Shown: positions 33,468 to 42,402, counted from the first letter of the stretch. The stretch: DNA of 44,671 nucleotides from SIG622 sp045596605 (GCA_045596605.1 JAZOCR010000150.1:1-44671); one strand, 5' to 3'. The notes: a model not told the origin generated them from the letters alone. Program-made: numbers and translations.

Positions 33468-33629
33468 ATGAATACACCTACAATAATAGTTCTGGTGATA
33501 GTTGCGGCGATTTTCGTTGCAATAATAGTAAACGAGGTAATAAAACGCAAAAAAGGCAAGGGTGGCTGCAGCTGCGGCTGCGGCGGCTGTGCAATGAAGG
33601 ATACTTGCCATAAGCCCGAGGAAAAATAA
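33468..33629 (+). CDS. FeoB-associated Cys-rich membrane protein
   Basis: A 53-residue protein too short for usual ORF cut-offs. One N-terminal membrane helix (TIIVLVIVAAIFVAIIVNEVI, about 5-25) is followed by KRKKGKGG and a Cys cluster (Cys34, 36, 38, 41, 47). This fits the FeoB-associated Cys-rich family (PF12669), whose role beside FeoB is not settled; metal binding or pore gating has been suggested for analogous FeoC-like partners. GGAGGA lies 7 bases before the ATG. It follows feoB by 92 bases. Confidence 0.88.
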   Translation: MNTPTIIVLVIVAAIFVAIIVNEVIKRKKGKGGCSCGCGGCAMKDTCHKPEEK

Positions 33630-33666
33630 AGGTGCAGCAATATACTTATAAAAAGCTTACAAATAC

Positions 33667-33697
33667 GCTTCCGAAGAATTTTTCGGAAGCCTTTGCG
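33667..33697 (+). terminator. Terminator after the feo operon
   Basis: GCTTCCGAA-gaatt-TTTCGGAAGC followed by CTTTGCGTTT. The stem is strong but the T-tract is interrupted. Confidence 0.65.
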
Positions 33698-33791
33698 TTT
33701 ATAGGCAAGGTTTGTCAGCTTTTTGTCACTTAACTCCCGAAGGAATTTTACAAACACGGATTTTGCATTGTGCAAAACCTACAATTTCAGA

Positions 33792-33831
33792 GCGTGATTT
33801 TTGTGCAAACGACAAAAATTAAAAATCACGC
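33792..33831. other. Long AT-rich hairpin upstream of the SBP promoter
   Basis: GCGTGATTTTT and AAAAATCACGC form an 11-bp perfect stem, with a further TTTTTGT/ACAAAAA pair inside the loop. It sits in the 308-base gap between the feo operon and the peptide-binding protein, which also holds the terminator and a promoter and no gene. Confidence 0.5.
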
Positions 33832-33840
33832 AAAAAGCGA

Positions 33841-33869
33841 TTGATTTTATAATAAAATAGTGGTATAAT
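33841..33869 (+). promoter_or_regulatory. Promoter of the peptide-binding lipoprotein gene
   Basis: TTGATT (33841-33846) and TATAAT (33864-33869) with a 17-base spacer. The short leader contains an ACTGTGGG/CCCATAGT stem just before the AGGAGG ribosome site. Confidence 0.65.
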
Positions 33870-33937
33870 TTATAATAGTTTACTGTGGGTGAAGGTCGCC
33901 CATAGTGCTTTTTGGAACATTTCAGGAGGAACACGCA

Positions 33938-35644
33938 ATGAAAATCAAAAGACTATTATCGTTAGTTCTCGCTGCGCTTATGCTGACTACAATGCTTGCA
34001 GCCTGCAGCGGTGACGAAGAAGACAACGGAGCAATTATTGAAATGTATTACGGAAGTACGAGACCCGTGGATCTCGACCCTACTACAATTGCAGTAAATT
34101 CCGATAAATACCAGGTAACCTCCCTTATCTTTGAGGGACTTACGGCTATTGACGCAAACGGAAAGGTAACCGGTGCGGGAGCTACCGAATGGGAATACGG
34201 AATTGATGAACGTGACCAGGCACTCAAGCTCACTCTTAAGCTTAAGAACACCAACTGGTCAGACAGCATCCCCGTATTCGCTGACGACTACGTATTTGCA
34301 TGGAAAAGACTTCTTTCTCCGTCAAATACCAATCCTGCAGCAGCGCTTCTTTATCCTATAAAGAACGCAAGAAAGGTTAAGTCCGGTGACGGAGCTACCG
34401 TTGCGGACATCGGCGCATACGCAATAAATGAAACGACACTTGAAATCACCTTCGAGGAAGGCTTTACAGACGTTGAATACTTCCTTGAATGTCTTGCAAG
34501 CCCGGCACTCGTGCCGCTTCGTGAGGACAAGGTTAAGTCCGATGAATGGGCAACCTCAACAGAGCTTCTTATAACAAACGGTCCCTTTACCGTAAGATCC
34601 ATTACAAGCAATCAGATTATCCTTGACCGCTCAACACAGTATAACGCACTTACCGTAAAGCAGGCAAAGGACAAATTCGTAAAGCCCGCAAGACTCGTTC
34701 TTCACTTTGCAAACGAAAAGGAAGCCATTGAGCTGTTCGGCAGTGAAAACCTTGCTGAAAAGTACTTCTATCTCACAGACCTTTCAAAGGATGCTTATAC
34801 ACAGTTTGCTTCTGAGGTAAAGACAAACAGCGACCTTACGACTTACACATATTTCTTCAATACAAATAACGAGCTTCTTTCCGACGCCGCTACAAGAAAG
34901 GCACTTTCAGGTGCTCTTGACAGAGCGGAAATCGCTTCTATCAGAGGCTGTGCAGCAGAAGCTGCTACGGGTATTGTTCCTGCAGGCGTACGTGAAGCAG
35001 GCACAAAGAACGACTTCAGAGCTATCGGCGGCGACCTCCTTGCTTCTGCATATGAGGGTGCAAAGGCAGCTAAGACCGGCACTATAAAGCTTACCTACAA
35101 CAAGGACAGAGAATACGAAAAGGAAATCGCAGAATACGCAAAGACACAGTGGAAGAAGCTCGGCTTCACAGTTGAGCTTAACGGCGTTTCCACAGGTGAA
35201 ATAGACGACGTTATAAAGAGCGGAGAGTTTGACGTAATTGCCGCTGACCTGGTTTCACTTACAGGCGACGCTTACAGCATTCTCGTTCCTTTTGCAAAGG
35301 AATTTTCCGGCTCCGCAGTTGACGTAACAACCGACGTATTCTTCAACGCTCATTTCACAGGCTTTGAAAACCAGCAGTACGACGAAATCATTGAAAAGCT
35401 TTTCACAGCTGACAAGGCTTCAAGAGCAACTCTTATGCACGATGCTGAAAAGCTTCTTGTAGAAGAAGCTCCCATAGCTCCGCTGTTCTTTGAAAAGTCT
35501 GTTTACGTAAACGACAGTGCTCTTTCAAAGTTCACAGTTGACTTCAAAGGTGTAAAGAACTTCCGTACAGCAAAGCTTGCAAACCACAAAGAGGTAAATC
35601 AGGCTAAGACAGAAGCTGAGGAAGCAGCAAACGAAAAGAAATAA
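33938..35644 (+). CDS. Peptide/oligopeptide ABC transporter substrate-binding lipoprotein
   Basis: A 568-residue exported lipoprotein. A lipoprotein signal (MKIKRLLSLVLAALMLTTML, lipobox LAAC at about 21-24) is followed by an SBP_bac_5 (OppA/DppA-like) fold: DLDPTTIAVNSDKYQVTSLIFEGL, WSDSIPVFADDYVFAWKRLLSP (the family WSDG..TA.D...S..R pattern) and, late, PIAPLFF. It should bind peptides or similar ligands outside the membrane. ATG 33938 is chosen for AGGAGG 7 bases upstream and the signal peptide that follows. No permease or ATPase genes are adjacent, so it is an orphan receptor working with a transporter elsewhere. It ends in a Lys/Glu/Ala-rich tail. Confidence 0.88.
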   Translation: MKIKRLLSLVLAALMLTTMLAACSGDEEDNGAIIEMYYGSTRPVDLDPTTIAVNSDKYQVTSLIFEGLTAIDANGKVTGAGATEWEYGIDERDQALKLTLKLKNTNWSDSIPVFADDYVFAWKRLLSPSNTNPAAALLYPIKNARKVKSGDGATVADIGAYAINETTLEITFEEGFTDVEYFLECLASPALVPLREDKVKSDEWATSTELLITNGPFTVRSITSNQIILDRSTQYNALTVKQAKDKFVKPARLVLHFANEKEAIELFGSENLAEKYFYLTDLSKDAYTQFASEVKTNSDLTTYTYFFNTNNELLSDAATRKALSGALDRAEIASIRGCAAEAATGIVPAGVREAGTKNDFRAIGGDLLASAYEGAKAAKTGTIKLTYNKDREYEKEIAEYAKTQWKKLGFTVELNGVSTGEIDDVIKSGEFDVIAADLVSLTGDAYSILVPFAKEFSGSAVDVTTDVFFNAHFTGFENQQYDEIIEKLFTADKASRATLMHDAEKLLVEEAPIAPLFFEKSVYVNDSALSKFTVDFKGVKNFRTAKLANHKEVNQAKTEAEEAANEKK

Positions 35645-35671
35645 TCAGCTCATACCAAATATGACGAAAGT

Positions 35672-35707
35672 AGCTCCCGAAGCATCTGCCTCGGGAGCTT
35701 TTGTTTT
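35672..35707 (+). terminator. Terminator of the SBP gene
   Basis: AGCTCCCGA-agcatctgcc-TCGGGAGCT followed by TTTGTTTT. It may also limit read-through from the convergent flippase gene. Confidence 0.85.
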
Positions 35708-35721
35708 GACAAAAAGCTTCA

Positions 35722-37242
35722 TTACCCATTGAATATCCGCCTTGCATATCTTACCGCATCACGAAGCCTTGTGTTGTCGAAAAAGAGAATTGTGAAAACA
35801 GATATAAAAGCCGCACCGCACAGGGCTATGCATAAAAGGATTTCCGTTATATCGTCTGCGCTTACAAGATTACACAGCACTCCCGAAAGAAACACCGAAA
35901 AAATCAGTGCCGTAAGATACCGCAAAAGCTCCCGCAAAAAGGCAGAAAAGTCAGAACTGAACCCGTATTTATAAAGAATGTAGGTTTCATACCAGAAGGA
36001 GAATACCACTGCACCGAATATCTGACCTGCAAGCACCCCCGTAATTCCGAGTCTTGGCGCAAGAATAAGCGTTACCACGACGCCTATTGCCGCCTCGATT
36101 ATCGCCTTGTATTTTTCCTTTTCAAAAAGGCCGCACCCGTCAAGAAATACACCTGCAGTCCGTCTTAGCGATGCTATAAACATACTTACACAAAAAAGGG
36201 CGGTTTCGGTATATCCAAGCACCATGCTTTTTCCCATCCACAGCCTCATAATGGCAGGGTATGTAAAGAAAAGCGCAGTGGCAAGAAAGCCTGCACAAAA
36301 AAGAAGCGCAAAAAACGAAGTGGAAAATATTCTCTCCATTCTTTTTTTGTCTGCAACCACGCCGAGATTTCCAACGCTTGCACCTATAGACGACGTTGTT
36401 ATTGCGATAAAGGCAAGACAGGTGCCTGAAAGCATGGTGTAATTGGAGTATACTGCCCCCTGTGAGAGCCCAAGAAAGGTGAATACCGCCATATTGTCCA
36501 CAGAGCCCTGAACTATTGCGCCTACCTTGCTGAAAAATAGGGCACGGACCTGACCGTGTATTACCTGCTTTTCGCTTTTTGGAATGGGATAAGGAGTGCT
36601 ATCTACGTAGGGGTACATTTTGCGCACCTTTCTTGAGAGTGTAATTTCTTCAATAATCCCAACTGCGATACCTGAAAGCAGATAGGACATAAAGCTACCG
36701 AAGCGCACAAGAGCAAAAAGCCGTGCCGCCTGGCTTATTATAAAAAACACGTAACCGTACGTGGTAATAACGTAGGCCTTCTGGTCTGCAAAGGGCAGAA
36801 TTTTCCTGTGGTTAAACAAATATGCCACCGACATCTCTGTCACTGACAAAAGCCATATTGCCGAAACGCTTTTTACGTCCGTGCCCGAATCCGAAAGTCG
36901 CAGTGCAAGCGGCATAAGCAGAAGCCCTGCCATAAACGTAACTATGGCAACAATACGGTATATTTTTTTCAGATAGCCACAAATCTGAGCAGTAAGTATT
37001 TTGTCACCAAAGGCAAGAGGGCGATACAGTGCAAAAATACACGCCGCATCAAAGCCCGGCTCGAGTAGCGACAGGATATTAAGAAGATGTCCGCAAAGAC
37101 CGGACAGCCCCATATACTCACTGCCAAGCATACGGATAAAAATACGCCTGCAAATGAGGTTTACCGTCACTATAAGAATCTGTCCAACAAACGCCGTCCG
37201 GAGATTTTTCCCCGAAGCCGCAACTCTTTCACCGCCCGGCAA
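35722..37242 (-). CDS. Polysaccharide flippase-like membrane protein (MOP superfamily)
   Basis: Up to 506 residues with about 12-14 membrane segments. The N-terminal pattern NLICRRIFIRMLGSEYMGLSGLCGHLLNILSLLEPGFDAAC and the SVDNMAVFTFLGLSQGAVYSNYTML block are typical of oligosaccharide flippases of Clostridia. It is distant from the Wzx at 3397-4938. No glycosyltransferases accompany it, so it is an isolated transporter for an unknown lipid-linked glycan. The start is uncertain: 37242 is given, but the residues before SGKNLRTAF may not be translated. Confidence 0.78.
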   Translation of the reverse strand: MPGGERVAASGKNLRTAFVGQILIVTVNLICRRIFIRMLGSEYMGLSGLCGHLLNILSLLEPGFDAACIFALYRPLAFGDKILTAQICGYLKKIYRIVAIVTFMAGLLLMPLALRLSDSGTDVKSVSAIWLLSVTEMSVAYLFNHRKILPFADQKAYVITTYGYVFFIISQAARLFALVRFGSFMSYLLSGIAVGIIEEITLSRKVRKMYPYVDSTPYPIPKSEKQVIHGQVRALFFSKVGAIVQGSVDNMAVFTFLGLSQGAVYSNYTMLSGTCLAFIAITTSSIGASVGNLGVVADKKRMERIFSTSFFALLFCAGFLATALFFTYPAIMRLWMGKSMVLGYTETALFCVSMFIASLRRTAGVFLDGCGLFEKEKYKAIIEAAIGVVVTLILAPRLGITGVLAGQIFGAVVFSFWYETYILYKYGFSSDFSAFLRELLRYLTALIFSVFLSGVLCNLVSADDITEILLCIALCGAAFISVFTILFFDNTRLRDAVRYARRIFNG

Positions 37243-37385
37243 TGCGCATACCCCTCTTTCGGAAATTTCTACCTTATATTACTATGCGCATAGATATGTG
37301 TTAATTCGTATTGTTTTTTTGCTGTTTTTTATGTTTGTTACAAAACACCCACCCAATGCGCATATATATATGTATAAAAAAATAA

Positions 37386-37414
37386 TTGACAAGAGGCGAA
37401 AAGTGTGTTAAAAT
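37386..37414 (+). promoter_or_regulatory. adhE promoter
   Basis: TTGACA (37386-37391) and TAAAAT (37409-37414) with a 17-base spacer. The leader to adhE is about 130 nt and includes a CTATGCA-aataggtc-TGCATAG hairpin at 37494-37515. Confidence 0.75.
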
Positions 37415-37422
37415 TATAACAA
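37405..37422 (+). promoter_or_regulatory. Rex-like operator overlapping the adhE -10 box
   Basis: GTGTTAAAATTATAACAA matches the redox regulator Rex consensus TTGTTAA-N4-TTAACAA at 12 of the 14 specified positions (16 of 18 with an AT-rich centre). Placement over the -10 box fits NADH/NAD-controlled repression of ethanol formation, the known role of Rex at adhE in Clostridia. Confidence 0.7.
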
Positions 37423-37551
37423 GCATTATGGTAGTATACAATAAGGGAGTTCTACCTACCGTATAAAGCTAAAAAACAGCAAACACAAAAAGGAGCTATG
37501 CAAATAGGTCTGCATAGTACATACGTAAAGTCTTACAGGAGGACCATCACA

Positions 37552-40224
37552 ATGAACAAGAACTATGAGATTGTGGACAGCGTAGAAAAGCTGGAGCAGT
37601 GCTTTGACCGTGTCAGAGCGGCTCAGAAGGAATTTGCAACCTACACACAGGAGCAGGTTGACAAGATTTTCCTTGCGGCAGCATCGGCTGCAAACAAGGC
37701 AAGAATTTCTCTTGCAAAAATGGCAGTTGCCGAAACCGGCATGGGCGTAGTAGAAGATAAGGTTATCAAGAACCACTACGCAGCAGAATACATTTATAAC
37801 GCATACAAGGATACAAAAACCTGCGGCGTTGTAGAAGAAGACAAGGCATATGGCATAAAGAAAATTGCAGAGCCTATCGGTGTTATCGCAGCGGTAATTC
37901 CTACGACTAACCCTACCTCTACCGCAATTTTCAAAACTCTTATTTCACTTAAGACACGTAACGGTATCATCATCAGCCCCCACCCCAGAGCAAAGAACTC
38001 TACAATTGCTGCTGCAAAGCTCGTGCTTGAAGCGGCGGTTGCTGCAGGCGCTCCCGAGGGAATTATCGGCTGGATAGATATTCCCAGCCTCGAGCTTACA
38101 AACCTCGTTATGAAGGAAGCTGACATTATCCTTGCAACCGGAGGCCCCGGAATGGTTAAGGCGGCTTACTCCAGCGGAAAGCCCGCACTCGGCGTTGGTG
38201 CAGGTAACACTCCTGCAATTATCGACGATACCGCAGACCTTCTTCTTGCAGTAAACTCTATAATTCATTCAAAGACCTTTGACAACGGTATGATTTGTGC
38301 ATCTGAACAGTCAGTTATCGTTCTTGACAGCATTTACGACAAGGTAAAGGCAGAATTCGCTTCGAGAGGCTGCTACTTCCTTACAGAAGACGAAACAGAA
38401 AAGGTTCGTAAGACAATTATCATCAACGGCGCATTGAACGCTAAAATCGTTGGTCAGAGCGCAGCGAAGATTGCAGAGCTTTCCGGTGTAGAAGTTCCCG
38501 CAGGAACAAAGATACTTATCGGTGAGGTTGAAAGCGTTGACATTTCCGAAGAATTTGCTCACGAAAAGCTTTCTCCCGTTCTTGCAATGTACAAGGCAAA
38601 GACCTTTGACGAGGCTCTCAGTAAGGCTGACAGACTTGTTGCAGACGGCGGCTTCGGTCATACATCTTCCGTATATCTTAACGAAGTTACAGAAAAAGAA
38701 AAGCTTGACAAGTTTGCTGCTCGTATGAAGACCTGCCGTATTCTTGTAAACACACCCTCCTCTCACGGTGGTATAGGTGACCTTTATAACTTCAAGCTCG
38801 CTCCCTCACTCACACTCGGCTGTGGCTCATGGGGCGGAAACTCCGTTTCTGAAAACGTTGGAGTTAAACACCTTCTTAACATTAAGACAGTAGCAGAGAG
38901 GAGAGAGAATATGCTTTGGTTCAGAGCACCTCAGAAGATATATATCAAGAAGGGTTGTCTGCCTGTTGCCCTTGACGAACTTAAGAACGTAATGGGCAAG
39001 AAGAGAGCATTCGTTGTAACAGACAGCTTCCTTTACAAGAATGGCTATTCAAAGCCTATAACAGACAAGCTTGACAGCATGGGTATTGTTCACACCACAT
39101 TCTTTGAGGTTGAGCCCGACCCGACACTTGCCTGCGCTATTGCCGGCGCAAAGCAGATGGCTGCATTTGAGCCTGACGTAATTATCGCTCTCGGCGGCGG
39201 CAGCGCTATGGACGCAGCTAAGATTATGTGGGTTATGTACGAGCATCCCGAAGCTGACTTTATGGATATGGCAATGAGATTTATCGATATCCGTAAGAGA
39301 GTTTACACATTCCCCAAGATGGGCGAAAAGGCATACTTCGTTGCTATCCCCACATCTGCAGGTACAGGCTCTGAGGTTACTCCCTTCGCAGTTATTACTG
39401 ACGAAAAGACAGGTGTTAAGTATCCTCTTGCTGACTACGAGCTTCTTCCCAACATGGCAATTATCGATACAGACTTCCATATGAGCGCACCCAGAGGACT
39501 TACAGCTGCATCAGGTATCGACGCAGTTACTCATGCCCTTGAAGCTTATGCTTCCATGCTTGCAACAGATTACACAGACGGTCTTGCACTTGGCTCACTT
39601 AAGACTGTATTTGAATATCTCCCCAGAGCATACGAAAACGGACAGACAGACGTTGAAGCAAGAGAAAAGATGGCAAACGCTGCAACAATGGCAGGTATGG
39701 CATTCGCAAATGCATTCCTCGGAATTTGCCACTCCCTTGCTCACAAGCTCGGTGCTTTCCATCACCTTCCTCACGGCGTTGCAAACGCTCTTATGATTGA
39801 CGAAGTAATAAGATTCAACGCATCTGAGGTTCCGGTTAAGATGGGTACATTCTCACAGTATGACCACCCGCACACAAAGGCTCGCTACGCAGAAGTAGCT
39901 ACACACCTCGGACTCGGCGGCAAGACAGATGACGAAAAGGTGGAAAACCTTATAAAGGCTCTGGATGAGCTCAAGGCAAAGGTAGGCATCAAGAGCACAA
40001 TTAAGGAATACGTTCCGGACGAAGCAGACTTCCTTGCACGTCTTGACGAAATGACCGAGCAGGCATTCGACGACCAGTGCACAGGCGCTAACCCCAGATA
40101 TCCGCTTATGAGCGAACTCAAGCAGATATATCTCAACGCTTACTACGGTAAGACATTTGTAGAACCGGAAATGCCCAAGGCAGAAGCTGCAAAGAGTACA
40201 GCTTCCCGCAAGGCTAAGAAATAA
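37552..40224 (+). CDS. adhE: Bifunctional acetaldehyde/alcohol dehydrogenase AdhE
   Basis: A 890-residue fermentative enzyme reducing acetyl-CoA to acetaldehyde and then ethanol. The N-terminal CoA-acylating aldehyde dehydrogenase half has IPTTNPTSTAIFK (about 110) and the catalytic Cys in FDNGMICASEQS at about 249. The C-terminal Fe-dependent alcohol dehydrogenase half begins near residue 450 and has GGGSAMDAAK, then GLTAASGIDAVTHALEAY and the Fe-binding ICHSLAHKLGAFHHLPHG. ATG 37552 is preceded by AGGAGG; an in-frame ATG at 37498 would add 18 unlikely residues. A kinase-like gene follows by 17 bases. Members form long filaments called spirosomes. Confidence 0.96.
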   Translation: MNKNYEIVDSVEKLEQCFDRVRAAQKEFATYTQEQVDKIFLAAASAANKARISLAKMAVAETGMGVVEDKVIKNHYAAEYIYNAYKDTKTCGVVEEDKAYGIKKIAEPIGVIAAVIPTTNPTSTAIFKTLISLKTRNGIIISPHPRAKNSTIAAAKLVLEAAVAAGAPEGIIGWIDIPSLELTNLVMKEADIILATGGPGMVKAAYSSGKPALGVGAGNTPAIIDDTADLLLAVNSIIHSKTFDNGMICASEQSVIVLDSIYDKVKAEFASRGCYFLTEDETEKVRKTIIINGALNAKIVGQSAAKIAELSGVEVPAGTKILIGEVESVDISEEFAHEKLSPVLAMYKAKTFDEALSKADRLVADGGFGHTSSVYLNEVTEKEKLDKFAARMKTCRILVNTPSSHGGIGDLYNFKLAPSLTLGCGSWGGNSVSENVGVKHLLNIKTVAERRENMLWFRAPQKIYIKKGCLPVALDELKNVMGKKRAFVVTDSFLYKNGYSKPITDKLDSMGIVHTTFFEVEPDPTLACAIAGAKQMAAFEPDVIIALGGGSAMDAAKIMWVMYEHPEADFMDMAMRFIDIRKRVYTFPKMGEKAYFVAIPTSAGTGSEVTPFAVITDEKTGVKYPLADYELLPNMAIIDTDFHMSAPRGLTAASGIDAVTHALEAYASMLATDYTDGLALGSLKTVFEYLPRAYENGQTDVEAREKMANAATMAGMAFANAFLGICHSLAHKLGAFHHLPHGVANALMIDEVIRFNASEVPVKMGTFSQYDHPHTKARYAEVATHLGLGGKTDDEKVENLIKALDELKAKVGIKSTIKEYVPDEADFLARLDEMTEQAFDDQCTGANPRYPLMSELKQIYLNAYYGKTFVEPEMPKAEAAKSTASRKAKK

Positions 40225-40241
40225 TAAGGGAGGATACCAGT

Positions 40242-40991
40242 ATGAAATTTGAATATGTTATAGCAGAACGCTCCAACAAAACCATTTACCGCAGCGGAGA
40301 CCATTCAGTAAAGGTTTTCAAAGATAACGAAACAAAGGTAAATATCCTCAACGAAGCACTTAACCACGCAAAAATCGAAGAAACCGGTATTAACGTTGCC
40401 AAGATTCACGAGGTTGGCAAGCTTGAATGCGGCTGGACAATTGTACTTGATTATATCGAAGGCGAAACACTTGATTCTCTTATGGAAAAGCATCCCGAGG
40501 ATATCCAGAAGTATATGGATATGTTCGTTGACGTTCAGCTTTCCATTCACGAGAAGCGTGCTCCCGGACTTCTTAAAATCAAGGAAAAGATGCACGCAAA
40601 AATAAGCGCTGCTCCCATTGATGCAACCACAAGATACGAGCTTCACACAAGACTCGTGGGTATGCCCAAGCACAACAAGGTTTGTCACGGTGACCTTCAG
40701 CCCGAAGACGTTATTATAACAAAGGACGGCAAGGCTTACGTTCTTGACTGGGCACACGCAACACAGGGTAACGGTGCTGCTGATGCCGCAAGAAGCTACC
40801 TTCTCTTTAACCTTCGTGGCAAAAAGGAGCTCGGCGACCTCTATCTCAAGACATTCTGCAAAAAGAGCGACACTGCAATGCAGTACGTTCAGAAATGGCT
40901 TCCCATCGTTGCAGCTTCACAGCTTGTGAAGGGCAAGCCGGAGGAAAAGGAATTTCTTATGTCCTGGGTTGACGTTGTAGATTACGAATAA
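40242..40991 (+). CDS. Aminoglycoside-phosphotransferase/choline-kinase-like protein
   Basis: A 249-residue kinase-fold protein resembling the TIGR02172 type. N-lobe: KTIYRSGDHSVKVFKD, with KVF at about 24 as the ATP-Lys region. C-lobe: VCHGDLQPEDVIITKDGKAYVLDWAHA at about 147-175, where the catalytic Asp of HGD and the metal Asp of DWA are kept but the usual Asn of HGDLxPxN is Asp. Substrate unknown; small-molecule phosphorylation is likely. It starts 17 bases after adhE with GGGAGG upstream, and they share the downstream terminator, so it is probably co-transcribed under the same Rex-like control. Confidence 0.8.
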   Translation: MKFEYVIAERSNKTIYRSGDHSVKVFKDNETKVNILNEALNHAKIEETGINVAKIHEVGKLECGWTIVLDYIEGETLDSLMEKHPEDIQKYMDMFVDVQLSIHEKRAPGLLKIKEKMHAKISAAPIDATTRYELHTRLVGMPKHNKVCHGDLQPEDVIITKDGKAYVLDWAHATQGNGAADAARSYLLFNLRGKKELGDLYLKTFCKKSDTAMQYVQKWLPIVAASQLVKGKPEEKEFLMSWVDVVDYE

Positions 40992-41000
40992 TAAAAAGCT

Positions 41001-41035
41001 AAGGTCACGGAAAAATTTCCGTGACCTTTTTGTCA
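41001..41035 (+). terminator. Terminator after the adhE operon
   Basis: AAGGTCACGGAAA and TTTCCGTGACC form a long perfect stem followed by TTTTTGT. Confidence 0.92.
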
Positions 41036-41122
41036 TATAATGAAATTTCCGCTTCAAGTTTTGGTATGAAGCGGTTATTTGCTTTCTGTTTCTCAAATCA
41101 CCTTTGTGTTCCCGACATAACG

Positions 41123-41278
41123 CTTCCCTCATCCAAGCCTTCCTCCGGGAGGAAGGTGGCTTTGCCGAAGGCAAAGACGGAAGGAGTCTGCGTGCATATC
41201 AAATTATATCTAAATTTCAGCGCAGCGCACTCTCCCTCAGTCAGCTTACGCTGACAGCTCCCTCTCGGAGGGAGCCTT
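41123..41278. repeat. Composite GC-rich multi-hairpin repeat
   Basis: CCTTCCTCC/GGAGGAAGG, CTTTGCC-gaa-GGCAAAG, an AT-rich middle, GTCAGC-ttac-GCTGAC and GCTCCCTC-tcg-GAGGGAGC occur in a row. From memory, closely similar strings are scattered in many gut Firmicutes genomes. It lies between the adhE terminator and the convergent ldh end; the gap 40992-41329 holds no gene. Confidence 0.75.
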
Positions 41279-41329
41279 ATGGTGGGAAATATTTATTCCG
41301 GAATACATTACCCAGTTGAAACTTCTGTT

Positions 41330-42280
41330 TTAAATTTCAAGCCCTGCGTAGCTTTCCTCAAGGGTGTCGCAGGAAGCGTAAAGCTTTTCTTTTTCCTCGT
41401 CTGTAAGAGAGAAAGTCACAACCTTTTGTATTCCGTTTCTGTTGACGATGCAAGGCACACCAACAAACACACCGTTTCTGCCGTATTCACCCTTAAGCAT
41501 AGCAGATACTGTGAGAATACTGTTTTCGTTTCCGAGAATAGCCTTAGTTATTCTAACAAGAGCCATGCCTATTCCGTAATAGGTTGCACGCTTTGCTTCT
41601 ATTATCTTCTGTGCGGCGAGGCGCACGTTTTCACTTATTTTGTCAAGCTCCTCACAGCTGAATTTTCCACCGGATTCCTCTATTACTTCGGTAACCGGCT
41701 TTGTTGCCATAAGAGCCTGTGACCAGGGAACAAACTCACTGTCACCGTGCTCGCCTATTACGTATGCGTGAATATTTCTCGGGTCAACCGAAAGGTATTC
41801 ACCGACAAGATAACGAAGTCTTGCGGTATCAAGTGTAGTGCCGGTGCCCAGCACACGCCTTGGATTAAATCCTGAAAGGGTACAGGTCACTCTCGTCATA
41901 ATATCAACAGGGTTTGTGGCAACAAGGAAAATTCCGTTAAATCCCGATTCTGTAACCGGGTCTATAATAGACTTGAAAACAGCAGTATTTCTTAGAAGTA
42001 AGTCAAGCCTTGATTCGCCCGGCTTCTGTGCAACACCCGCACAGATTACTACGATATCCGCATCCTCGCAGTCAGAGTATGTGCCTTCGTAAATTTTCAT
42101 ATTGGAGCCGGAAAAGGCAAGACCGTGATTTAAGTCCATAGCTTCTCCCTGTGCCTTTCTTCTATCTACGTCAATCAGTACAAGCTCGTCGCAGGCGTTC
42201 TGATTGAGAAGTGCGTAAGCATAGCTCATTCCCACCATTCCTGTGCCGACAAGAACTACTTTTCTGTTATCTGATGTCAT
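41330..42280 (-). CDS. ldh: L-lactate dehydrogenase
   Basis: A 316-residue NAD-dependent enzyme reducing pyruvate to lactate. It has the Rossmann loop VGTGMVGMSYA (11-21), Asp38-type NAD selectivity (LVLIDVDRRKAQGEAMDL), ATNPVDIMT (121-129), GTGTTLDTARLR (145-156) and catalytic His178 in VIGEHGDSE. The substrate loop reads QKPGESRLDLL, with Gln at the lactate-specific position rather than Arg as in malate dehydrogenase. AGAGGAG precedes the ATG. Monocistronic. Confidence 0.94.
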   Translation of the reverse strand: MTSDNRKVVLVGTGMVGMSYAYALLNQNACDELVLIDVDRRKAQGEAMDLNHGLAFSGSNMKIYEGTYSDCEDADIVVICAGVAQKPGESRLDLLLRNTAVFKSIIDPVTESGFNGIFLVATNPVDIMTRVTCTLSGFNPRRVLGTGTTLDTARLRYLVGEYLSVDPRNIHAYVIGEHGDSEFVPWSQALMATKPVTEVIEESGGKFSCEELDKISENVRLAAQKIIEAKRATYYGIGMALVRITKAILGNENSILTVSAMLKGEYGRNGVFVGVPCIVNRNGIQKVVTFSLTDEEKEKLYASCDTLEESYAGLEI

Positions 42281-42308
42281 GTTTTTCTCCTCTTGTATGT
42301 TTTTTATT

Positions 42309-42338
42309 ATTTTACCATAGATTGGTTTTTTTATGCAA
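42309..42338 (-). promoter_or_regulatory. ldh promoter
   Basis: On the - strand, TTGCAT (42338-42333) and TAAAAT (42314-42309) with an 18-base spacer. No convincing Rex site overlaps it. Confidence 0.5.
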
Positions 42339-42402
42339 GGTGTGATATGTTAATTTGCTTTGTGTTATTGTAGGGTTGGGCAGGAAAAATCATTTTTTAG
42401 GC

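Noticed and set aside
37498..37551. AdhE start at ATG 37498
   Set aside because: It adds 18 residues not expected for AdhE and overlaps a leader hairpin; the ATG at 37552 has a perfect AGGAGG at normal spacing.
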